Assembly (NCBI GenBank): GCA_028714695.1
Contig: JAQTLX010000001.1
Span: forward strand, 124,001-188,000
Origin: Ignavibacteria bacterium
GTDB lineage: Bacteria; Bacteroidota; Ignavibacteria; Tepidaquicellales; Tepidaquicellaceae
Length of the DNA stretch: 64,000 bases
Direction of reading: 5' to 3'
In this document: positions 8,468 through 18,359 of the stretch, piece after piece
How positions within the stretch are numbered: the stretch's first letter is position 1
Layout of the letters: each line of letters begins with the position of its first letter
Translations under genes and position numbers: made by a program
The notes under the pieces: model-generated
The model's database searches: none
What the model was told of the DNA's origin: nothing
Seen by the model: the letters and a program-made list of their open reading frames with translations, nothing else

Positions 8468-10192
8468 TTATTTAATAAAAAAATATTTCGCTTCGGGATG
8501 ATGAACAATAATCGCATTGGTCGTCTGCTCGGGCACCATCTGCCATTCTTCCGTAAGCGTAACGCCGATTCTTTCCGGGTTAAGCAAATCAAAAAGGATT
8601 TTATTGTCTTCGAGTTCCGGGCAGGCTGGATATCCGAATGAATATCTTGAGCCTCTATAGCCCTGCTGGAATATTTTCTTAATGTCCGCTGAATCGTCGC
8701 TGTCAATCCCGAGCTCTTTCCTGATTATTTTATGCCAGTATTCCGCAAGTCCTTCGGCGGTTTCGACCGATAAGCCGTGGAAATAAAGGTAATCAGTGTA
8801 TTTGTCTTCCTTGTAAAGTTGCTGCGCATATTCTGATGCCTGCTGACCGACTGTAACAATCATGAAAGGAACCACATCCAAAATGCCGCTGTCCTTTGAT
8901 TTGAAAAAATCGCTAATGCATAAATGCTTTCCCGAAGGCTGTCTCGGGAAACTAAATCTCTGCCATTCTTCAACGCCGTCAATCTTCAGATTGTCAAAAT
9001 CCGTTTCCCATTCAAGGCTTGAATTCTCAGAGTTCTTCCGTTTATAAATTATTAAATCGTTACCGTCCGAATTGCAGGGGAAGTATCCGTAAATAACTTT
9101 CGGCGTGAGAAGATTTTCCCTCTTCGCTTTAAGTTTAAGTTCGTTGAACTTCGGATAAATTTCTTCCTTAAGAAGTTTGTCGTATTCTTCGTCGGATTTT
9201 TTCTTGTCCTTGTAAACGTTCCAACTGCCTCTGAAAAGTGCGACTTCATTTATGTATTCAAATGCTTTTTCTAAAGGAATGTTCTCAACAATCCTGCTGC
9301 CGAGAAATGGAGGGCAGGGAACGGGAACATCGGTCTTTACGTCCGATTTAATAGTTACTTCAGGTCTTTTTCTTGATTTCTTTTCTTTCATTTCGGCGGT
9401 TCTCGGGTCGGTGTATATTTCAAGTTTCGGTCTTTCGCCTTTCCGCTTGTATTCCATAATTGTGTTCATGAACTTCAGTCCGTCGAATGCATCGTTCGCA
9501 TAATACACATCGCCTTTGTACATTTCCCTTAGTTCGCCTTCTACAAACCTTTTGTTTAATGCCGCACCTCCAAGTATTACCGGAGTTTCGAGATAACGTT
9601 CATTCATTATTTCGAGATTCTCTTTCATGATGGCAGTCGATTTCACAAGCAGTCCGCTCATTCCAATCGCATCTGCTTTTTCCTTTTCATAAGATTCGAG
9701 CATATTCTCAAGCGGACATTTTATTCCAAGATTGATAACTTTAAAGCCGTTATTGGTTAAAATAATATCGACAAGATTTTTTCCGATGTCGTGCACGTCG
9801 CCTTTAACGGTTGCTAGCACAAGAGTACCTTTCGCGCTATCCGTTTCGGATTTTTCCATGTAAGGTTCCAGATATGCCACGCAGGTTTTCATGCATTCCG
9901 CCGATTGAAGCACAAACGGCAATTGCATCTGACCGGAACCGAACAATTCCCCGACGACTTTCATTCCGTCCAGCAGTATGTCGTTTATAATCTCGAGAGC
10001 GGAATATTTCTTCAATGCCGAAGTCAGGTCTTTTTCCACGCCGATTTTATCGCCGTCAATAATCCTGTTCTTAAGTTTTTCCTCTATGGTGAAATTTTCA
10101 GTATCCTGTATTTTTTTGGCTTCGCCTTTTCCGTCTGCGTAATAAGCCATCAGTTCGGTTAAAGGATCATATGTGCATTTTATATTTTTCAT
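8468..10192 (-). CDS. metH: Cobalamin-dependent methionine synthase, C-terminal half (cap, B12-binding, AdoMet-activation domains)
   Basis: This 574-residue protein matches only the C-terminal part of MetH. A helical cap domain covers about residues 35-112 (VVGELFGSGQMQLPFVLQSA). The Rossmann cobalamin domain has DVHDIG at 132-137, where His134 would be the lower axial cobalt ligand. The reactivation domain holds the AdoMet-binding RxxxGYPACP motif at about 516-525. The homocysteine- and folate-binding domains, roughly the first 640 residues of E. coli MetH, are absent, and the upstream space is filled by an ATPase gene whose stop codon abuts this ATG. The frame begins naturally in the linker before the cap, so this looks like a split enzyme rather than a broken gene. 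The partner must be encoded elsewhere. It is probably cotranscribed with the ATPase. Confidence 0.9.
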   Translation of the reverse strand: MKNIKCTYDPLTELMAYYADGKGEAKKIQDTENFTIEEKLKNRIIDGDKIGVEKDLTSALKKYSALEIINDILLDGMKVVGELFGSGQMQLPFVLQSAECMKTCVAYLEPYMEKSETDSAKGTLVLATVKGDVHDIGKNLVDIILTNNGFKVINLGIKCPLENMLESYEKEKADAIGMSGLLVKSTAIMKENLEIMNERYLETPVILGGAALNKRFVEGELREMYKGDVYYANDAFDGLKFMNTIMEYKRKGERPKLEIYTDPRTAEMKEKKSRKRPEVTIKSDVKTDVPVPCPPFLGSRIVENIPLEKAFEYINEVALFRGSWNVYKDKKKSDEEYDKLLKEEIYPKFNELKLKAKRENLLTPKVIYGYFPCNSDGNDLIIYKRKNSENSSLEWETDFDNLKIDGVEEWQRFSFPRQPSGKHLCISDFFKSKDSGILDVVPFMIVTVGQQASEYAQQLYKEDKYTDYLYFHGLSVETAEGLAEYWHKIIRKELGIDSDDSADIKKIFQQGYRGSRYSFGYPACPELEDNKILFDLLNPERIGVTLTEEWQMVPEQTTNAIIVHHPEAKYFFIK

Positions 10193-12619
10193 TTAAGTGT
10201 TTCCAATATATTTTTCTCTTACCTTATGCACCGCGAAAAGCAGCACTGACGATACAACAGTTATGCATAAAATAAATATCCAGTTGATAAAGTTTAAGTG
10301 AATAATTTCGTAAAATATTCTTAATACTCTCAACACTTTCAGGTCTATATTAAATCCCGCAAGGAATACAAAAAGGGCTATAAGAAGTATTCCGTATGTA
10401 TAATAGATTTTCTTTGAACCGCCCGATTCGGATGCCACGATAAAGAAGTTTATAACAGCAAGAATAACAAGTATCGTTGTGAGCGACATGTGCAGTTCCG
10501 GTCTTGTAAGCCCCGCATATATGTGGAAAACCAATTGCGACAGCACTGTAACGGCGGCCATAATAACGGATGAAGTTATTACGAATGAGAATACTTCCTT
10601 TGTGAAATTTACGCATTTCGAAATATTGTTGTTCTTCAGTGTGATAATGAATGCGGGAAGCCCGATACTGAATACATTCAACAAAGAAATCCTCCTCGGC
10701 GTAAGCGGAAAATCTATAAACGGCAGGAATGAAACCACAGTCAGCAAAATCACAAGAAAATTTTTCGTGAGAAATAATTTCGATATCGAACTTACGGAGT
10801 TTACAATCTTATTTCCCTCGTTGAATATTTCGGGAAGAAGCGAAAATTTATTTTTCAACAGAACTATATCGGCAACTTCCTTTGTGATTGCGCTTCCTTC
10901 TTCCATCGCTATGCCTATATCGGCGGATTTTATCGCTGGTAAATCGTTAACGCCATCGCCTATCATTGCAGTATGTTTTTTGAACTTCCTGAACGTCTTA
11001 ATGATATTAAGTTTATGCTCGGGCTTTAATCTCGCGAACACTGTCTTTTCAAAAATCGATTCATTGTAATCTTTTTCGTTCATCGAGTCGAGCATTGTAC
11101 CGGTTACCATTTCGTCAAGACAGACGTCCCATCCTATTTCTTTCAGTATGGCTTTCACCGCTTCCGGTGAGTCGCCGGTCAGTATTTTAAATTTTATTCC
11201 TTTGTCCCGAAAAAGATTAATCGCTTCGAAAACATCTTTTCTCACAGTGTCCGTAATTGATATAATGCATAACGGCTCGATTTCAACTTCAGTGCTTTCG
11301 TTTATTCCTTCAAGCGAGCCAGGGCTGCTCACAAGCCCGAACAACAGCGTCCTGTATATTCCAAGATTGTTTTCTCTGAAAATATTTTCTATCGCGGTTT
11401 TGTTTCCGCCCGTATGTTCAAGCAGCATGTCGTATGCACCGAATATGAAAACTTTTTTTTCGCCGTTTATTTCAAGTTCAAGCAGTGTCCGCTTAGTCGC
11501 GGAACTAAAAGGCATTTCGTTTAAGTATTTCGCGTTTTCTATCGCAGGAAGATTTTCAAGCGAACGTATTGTCGCGTTCTTTTCCGTAGAATGAAAAACA
11601 AATGTACCGAGAAATTCTTTTATCTGCTCTTCCGTATATTTGCTGCCGATGATGTTTAATGAATGAAGGCGCAGTTTGTTTTCCGTGAGCGTCCCTGTCT
11701 TGTCCATGCAGACATATTCAACGTTCGAAAACGATTCTACCGCATTCAACTTCTGTATAATGGCACCAATCTTGCTAATCCTGTATACACCAAGCGCGAA
11801 TGTTATCGATGCTGTCAATACAAGTCCTTGCGGTACAAGCGATATTAATATCGTCGCGATTTTCCTTATATGCTCGGTGTATGTGTAATAAGGATTAACG
11901 GTAACATGATATGAAATGATTTCCGCAATCGAGAGCAATACAGCGATGCCGAAGAGCAGTTTTAAAATAAGATTAATTTGTTTCTGAAGCGGAGTAAGTA
12001 CGAATTTGTATTTCTTCGCGAGATTCGTAACGCTGTTAGCATGGCTTTCATCGCCGAGTTTCACGGCTTTGTAATATCCGCTTCCCGAAACACAGAAACT
12101 TCCGGATAAAACTTCATTGCCTTCTTCTTTGTCAATCGGAACGGATTCGCCCGTTAAAAGCGATTCGTCAATTTCAAGACTTCTTGAAAACACTACAGTG
12201 CCGTCAACAACAACCTGGTCGCCGCGTGTAAGTTCAATTACATCGTCTTTGACTATTTCCGCACGGTCGATGCACGTATTCTTTCCGTCGCGCATAACGT
12301 TCACCTGAGTTTTCAAAAGCAGGTTAACCTTATCGAGCGCTTTCTTCGCCCTGAATTCCTGATACAGTGCGATGGATGTGTTTGTAAGCGCAATGAAAAA
12401 TATTCCGATGGAATCGAGCAATAATCTTTCATCGTGATATTTCAGATAAAAGAATATTACCATCAGGACGATGCTTAATGTGATTACATTGAATAGCGAG
12501 AAAATGTTTTCAACGACAATTTCCCGATACGTCTTCGTTTTGTGAGATGCGAACTTGTTAGTAAGTCCTTGTTTCTGCCTCTCCCTTACTTCGCCTGATG
12601 TTAAGCCTTGTATTTCCAT
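10193..12619 (-). CDS. P-type cation-transporting ATPase, CtpE-like (probably calcium)
   Basis: An 808-residue P-type ATPase of the inner membrane. The actuator loop TGES is at residues 156-159, the phosphorylation motif DKTGTLTEN at 306-314, and the hinge motif GDGVND occurs in the P domain; about ten membrane helices are present. The conserved TM4 site reads VPQG (262-265) rather than the PEGL of classic calcium pumps. That variant, with the following GLVL and the lack of N-terminal heavy-metal domains, resembles mycobacterial CtpE, a reported calcium importer. The substrate is inferred from this resemblance only. Its TAA is directly followed by the metH ATG, and pyrG ends 22 bases upstream of its start. 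Confidence 0.88.
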   Translation of the reverse strand: MEIQGLTSGEVRERQKQGLTNKFASHKTKTYREIVVENIFSLFNVITLSIVLMVIFFYLKYHDERLLLDSIGIFFIALTNTSIALYQEFRAKKALDKVNLLLKTQVNVMRDGKNTCIDRAEIVKDDVIELTRGDQVVVDGTVVFSRSLEIDESLLTGESVPIDKEEGNEVLSGSFCVSGSGYYKAVKLGDESHANSVTNLAKKYKFVLTPLQKQINLILKLLFGIAVLLSIAEIISYHVTVNPYYTYTEHIRKIATILISLVPQGLVLTASITFALGVYRISKIGAIIQKLNAVESFSNVEYVCMDKTGTLTENKLRLHSLNIIGSKYTEEQIKEFLGTFVFHSTEKNATIRSLENLPAIENAKYLNEMPFSSATKRTLLELEINGEKKVFIFGAYDMLLEHTGGNKTAIENIFRENNLGIYRTLLFGLVSSPGSLEGINESTEVEIEPLCIISITDTVRKDVFEAINLFRDKGIKFKILTGDSPEAVKAILKEIGWDVCLDEMVTGTMLDSMNEKDYNESIFEKTVFARLKPEHKLNIIKTFRKFKKHTAMIGDGVNDLPAIKSADIGIAMEEGSAITKEVADIVLLKNKFSLLPEIFNEGNKIVNSVSSISKLFLTKNFLVILLTVVSFLPFIDFPLTPRRISLLNVFSIGLPAFIITLKNNNISKCVNFTKEVFSFVITSSVIMAAVTVLSQLVFHIYAGLTRPELHMSLTTILVILAVINFFIVASESGGSKKIYYTYGILLIALFVFLAGFNIDLKVLRVLRIFYEIIHLNFINWIFILCITVVSSVLLFAVHKVREKYIGNT

Positions 12620-12641
12620 TCGTTAACTGCTCAAATATACA

Positions 12642-14979
<2,338 letters not shown>

Positions 14980-14983
<4 letters not shown>

Positions 14984-15267
14984 TTTTTCTTTTTAGTGTT
15001 TGGTTTCGTTACTTTGTAAATACTTTTCTTTTCAGAAACAGAACCTGACTTTGTATCATCTTTGCCTCGGGAAGCATTTTTATTGTGCACGGGCGGAATC
15101 TTTTTTGTTTTACCCGTGTCTATATTGAATAATTCGAGTTCATCGAGTTTATCAATATACCCGAACAGCACGTTCATGTCCTTTAGAAGTTTGCTTCTGT
15201 CTTCAATCGAGAATTTGCCTTTAGCGTGTTTCTCGATTTTCTTTATGTCGTCCATTGAAATGCTCAT
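14980..15267 (-). CDS. gatC: GatC-like subunit of aspartyl/glutamyl-tRNA amidotransferase
   Basis: A 95-residue protein. The first 65 residues follow the GatC pattern: an N-terminal helix with IKKIEKHAKGKFS, then a second helix with LFGYIDKLDELELFNID, the segment that wraps GatA and GatB. The remaining 25 residues are a lysine-rich low-complexity tail ending in KKKK, which is unusual for GatC. GatA and GatB are not in the window. The ATG is 4 bases from the plsC stop and its own stop overlaps kdsB. If genuine it helps make Gln-tRNA or Asn-tRNA by transamidation. A GatC-derived protein with another role cannot be excluded. Confidence 0.7.
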
Positions 15268-15271
15268 GCCG

Positions 15272-15958
15272 TTAAATTAGATTTTTTACAATAACTTTTT
15301 TAATGTCTTCCGGGAATGCCTTGTCTTTAACGAAAGGCATCGGTTTATCTATTACTACTTTCACTTTTCCCGGAGTGATTTTCAGACTGTTCGGATTTAG
15401 TATTTCACTTGTGCCTGAGATTGAAACGGGAATAATATCCGCCTGCGTGAAATCCGCAAGCATGAAAATACCTTTTTTAAATTCCTGAATCTGCCCCGTT
15501 CTGCTTCTTGTGCCTTCGGGAAAGATTGCGATTGAAATATCTTTAGTAAGCATATTTGCCGCCTGCTTCAGCGACTCTATTGCGCTTCTGGCGTTTTCCC
15601 TGTTGATGGGGATATAACCGCCGAGGTACATTGCCCAGCCGAAGATGGGAACCTTCGTAATCGATTTCTTATAAATGAAACGAATATTTCTCGGAACCGT
15701 GCACATAAGAATCGGAATATCGAGATAACTCAGATGATTCGAAATTATGAGATATTTTTTATTGTCATCGAAAGACCCGCGAACGTCAACATCCATTTTA
15801 ACTCCGCAAATAATGAGCACGCTTCTTGCGAAAGTCCTGTAAACAAAATAAGTGCCTTTGCCTTTTGAAACCCAGTTTACGGGTGTGAGTATTATTGAGA
15901 GCGTTGCCAGCACAACGCCCGAGATGATAATAAGAAATAATCTGATGTAATTTATCAA
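15272..15958 (-). CDS. plsC: 1-acyl-sn-glycerol-3-phosphate acyltransferase (PlsC family)
   Basis: A 228-residue membrane-associated acyltransferase that makes phosphatidic acid from lysophosphatidic acid. The catalytic NHLSYLD (HX4D) motif lies near residues 74-80, the glycerophosphate-binding FPEGTRSR motif near 145-152, and an N-terminal membrane helix spans residues 5-25. It is the first gene of the run plsC-gatC-kdsB-pyrG-ATPase-metH. The upstream region is the repeat-rich intergenic tract, so the operon promoter should lie just beyond 15958. Confidence 0.93.
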   Translation of the reverse strand: MINYIRLFLIIISGVVLATLSIILTPVNWVSKGKGTYFVYRTFARSVLIICGVKMDVDVRGSFDDNKKYLIISNHLSYLDIPILMCTVPRNIRFIYKKSITKVPIFGWAMYLGGYIPINRENARSAIESLKQAANMLTKDISIAIFPEGTRSRTGQIQEFKKGIFMLADFTQADIIPVSISGTSEILNPNSLKITPGKVKVVIDKPMPFVKDKAFPEDIKKVIVKNLI

Positions 15959-16025
15959 ATCTATTTAACTATTTTTGAAATCGTCTTTTAATTTACGTCT
16001 AATTATTTTATGTCCTGACTTTTCA

Positions 16026-16128
16026 GTTCTTTCCCGCGGGAAATAAGAAAAAGTTTTTCTCTGTGTATCTCTGTGTCTTCGGCGCCTGCCCGCCGCCCGA
16101 AGGCTCGCCGTGGCGAGTTTGGCGGGTG
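16026..16128. repeat. GC-rich dispersed repeat, left copy
   Basis: This segment contains GTTCTTTCCCGCG followed by an A-rich run, and at 16096-16117 the hairpin-forming CCGAAGGCTCGCCGTGGCGAG. Related sequence recurs on the other side of the AT-rich island at 24009-24043 (GTTCTTTCCCGCGG, then GAAGGCTCGCCGAGGCGAG) and in part at 24121-24180. The copies are in direct orientation. Confidence 0.7.
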
Positions 16129-16220
16129 CATCTCTGTGTGTTCTCTGTGTATCTCTGTGAAACCGCTCTAGCTCCTGTTTTTCTTCTAAGTTCTAAATTC
16201 AAGATTAAATCTCTGTGACC

Positions 16221-16815
16221 CGCTTTTGTTCCTGTTTTTCTTCTAAATTCCGCGTCCTTTGCGTCCCGATGTTCTTTATCGGGATAATTTCTAGATTCTG
16301 TTCTTAAATCATTTCAAAATCTTAGAAATCGCCTTTTATTTCTTTTTGTCATTCGGCGTAAGCCGGAATTCAATTGCCGATTATCAAGATCCGCGTGTTT
16401 ACTCTGGTTACTATGTTGAAAATCAGCCTTGTATGACTCCTGCGTAGTAACCCAAAAAGTGACTGTCAGGAGTTACCTCCTGACAGAAAAGACTCCGTAA
16501 ACTTGCTCTTGTTTTTCTTCTAGATTCTAACTCCTAAATTCTAGATTCTGCTCTTTGAACCTTCTCTTGCTCCTGTTTTTCTTCTAAATTCCGCGTCCTT
16601 TGCATCCCGATGTTCTTTATCGGGATAACTCCTAACTTCTAGATTCTGCTCTTTTAACCTGCTCTTGCTCTAGTTTCTCTTCTAAATTCCGCGTCCTTCG
16701 CGTCCCGATGTTCTTTATCGGGATAACTCCTAACTTCTAGATTCTGACTCCTAGATTCTGTACTCAAAACTTGCTCTTACTCTTGTTTTTTTTCTAGATT
16801 CTAGATTCTGCCCTT
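16221..16815. repeat. Imperfect direct repeats of an approximately 90-base unit
   Basis: Three good copies lie at about 16221-16306, 16562-16651 and 16659-16747, with partial copies near 16491-16556 and 16769-16815. Each full copy contains TTCTAAATTCCGCGTCC, then a hairpin TCCCGAT-(7 nt)-ATCGGGA, then CTTCTAGATTCTG or close variants. The spacing is irregular and no open frame is conserved, so this is a dispersed intergenic repeat and not a CRISPR array. Confidence 0.75.
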
Positions 16816-16819
16816 AAAT

Positions 16820-17362
16820 CTATTTCACTATCTTCGAAATCGCCTTAAACATTTCACTTCCCGACACCTCGCACAACTCAAACAGAATCGATTCATAAGT
16901 CGAAACAATCGCGCCTTCCTGTCTCATCCTTTCAATAGCGGCTATCTTATCATTCGGATTCCTTGACGAAACGCAGTCCTCTATAAGCACAGGCTGGTAA
17001 CCCAGAGCAATCAGGTCAACCGTTGTCTGCAGCACGCACACATGCGATTCGATACCCGTGATAATAACATTCTTCTTCTTACTGCTCTTAAGCGCCGAAC
17101 AAACTTCATCCGACCCGCAGCAGGAGAAAGACATTTTCTCGATATGAGTAAAAGCGCCTACAGCATCGCTCACCGGTTGAATCGTATGACCCAGACCTTT
17201 CGAATACTGTTCCGTAACAATCATATCTATTCCAAGAACTTTAAGACCCTGAATCAGCCTTACAGTATTTTTCGTCAGGTTCTCGTTATCATGAATAAAC
17301 GGATAAAGTCTATCCTGAATATCAATAATCAAACCCGCGGTTTCATCTCTTTTGATTCTCAT
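16820..17362 (-). CDS. Isochorismatase-family cysteine hydrolase (YcaC-like)
   Basis: A 180-residue alpha/beta hydrolase. The family triad is visible: Asp14 in GLIIDIQDRLYPF, Lys76 in EKMSFS and nucleophile Cys109 in TGIESHVCV, with the usual cis-peptide region just before the Cys. Length is typical for the single-domain family. Members hydrolyse diverse amides and related substrates; the substrate here cannot be read from sequence. The gene stands alone between two repeat tracts. Base composition resembles the rest of the chromosome rather than the AT-rich island next to it. Confidence 0.88.
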   Translation of the reverse strand: MRIKRDETAGLIIDIQDRLYPFIHDNENLTKNTVRLIQGLKVLGIDMIVTEQYSKGLGHTIQPVSDAVGAFTHIEKMSFSCCGSDEVCSALKSSKKKNVIITGIESHVCVLQTTVDLIALGYQPVLIEDCVSSRNPNDKIAAIERMRQEGAIVSTYESILFELCEVSGSEMFKAISKIVK

Positions 17363-18359
17363 ATAAGAAAATGTTTTTTTGTTGTCTTCTTTGTTGTCTG
17401 TCTTTGTTCTTCTTCCTTGTCATCCCGCGCTTGTGCGGAATCTTTTTGTTTGTCATTCCGGCGAACGCGTGAGGCGGTTCTCATTTCAAAGCCGGAATCA
17501 ACGCATATTTTTTTCTTGTCATTCCGGCAAAATTCAACGAACTGCCTTGGCAGTACGTAATCCACTCTTGCTTTTTTCTTGTCATTCCGGCGAACGTCAA
17601 CGAACTGCCTTGGCAGGACGGAATCCATCAAAACTCTTTTTTATCTTGTCATCCCGAATGCTTTTATCGGGGATCCACATTATTTGAACGCCAAACAAAA
17701 AATATTGAAACGTTCCGGACCTGAAAGAATGACAACTTAGAATTGGCTTTAATTTAACCAAATTATACAATAAAAACTTCGGAAAAAAAGAGTAGAGATT
17801 GAGCCGCTAATTTACGCTAATTAAATCTAATTATGAAAATAGATCGTAAAGAATCAGCCACGGTCCCCGTTTAAGATTGGCCGGGGATGACAAAGAACTT
17901 ATGCACGAATTACACTAATTATTTTATATCTTTTCTCTGTGAAATCTCAGTGAAACTCTGTGAACCAATTTTTAAAATCTCTTATATAAACCGCCCAAAC
18001 TAATATTATATAAGTTAATTAATCCGATACAATAAACACCCGCAATAAAAATAAGCTGCTGAAAATAATCGTGTTGCTTTGGAATCACACTTGTTTAATA
18101 TCAAAAAATAATAAAAAACGAATAATAATATAAAAAAATAGTCTTGATTTTATATGATATTATTATTAATTATATTTGTAATAAATGTTATAAATAGGAG
18201 AAAATTTATAGAAACGTTTATATCAATAAATTTAGAATGAATATATTCCTACATCTCAATTTCATAATTTCCATTAAATTATTAAATATGCACATTACAA
18301 AATAATTTAGAATTTACAATTTATTACAATAATTCGATTATAAAAAAAATATTCAATAT
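17363..18359. other. Non-coding tract: palindromic repeats followed by AT-rich leader of the island
   Basis: The first 320 bases hold several copies of a GTCATTCCGGCGAA-type repeat. The next 250 bases contain degenerate repeats such as CTCTGTGAAATCTCAGTG near 17935. From about 18000 the sequence becomes extremely AT-rich up to the first island gene. Frames read through the repeat are compositional artefacts. The promoter for the island operon probably lies in 18100-18359, but I cannot pick a site with confidence. Confidence 0.75.
17417..17675. repeat. Cluster of GTCATTCCGG-type palindromic repeats, left of the island
   Basis: Copies begin near 17418, 17451, 17518, 17580 and 17647. Each starts GTCATTCCGG or GTCATCCCG and ends GGAATC or GGATCC, giving an overall inverted-repeat shape. 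Two copies contain the internal hairpin CTGCCTTGGCAG. A 39-base copy at 17579-17617 occurs in inverted orientation at 23832-23870, matching at 35 of 39 positions by my alignment. Confidence 0.8.

Larger units (their letters stand above)
15959..16819. other. Repeat-rich non-coding tract
   Basis: No credible gene is present on either strand. The tract is built of degenerate, mutually similar segments: runs of CTCTGTG, a GC-rich segment at 16081-16128, and several copies of an approximately 90-base unit with a small hairpin. It separates plsC (start at 15958) from the isochorismatase gene (stop at 16820) and forms the left edge of the repeat-bordered region that contains the AT-rich island. Confidence 0.8.

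Noticed and set aside
16221-16815. Possible CRISPR array
   Set aside because: Repeat units are long and imperfect, spacing is irregular, there are no uniform unique spacers and no cas genes are near.
17359-17687. Open frames on both strands across the repeat cluster (about 90-100 codons)
   Set aside because: They translate the GTCATTCCGG repeats into recurring RRNDKK-like or CHSGE-like peptides, overlap each other on opposite strands and have no other coding signal.
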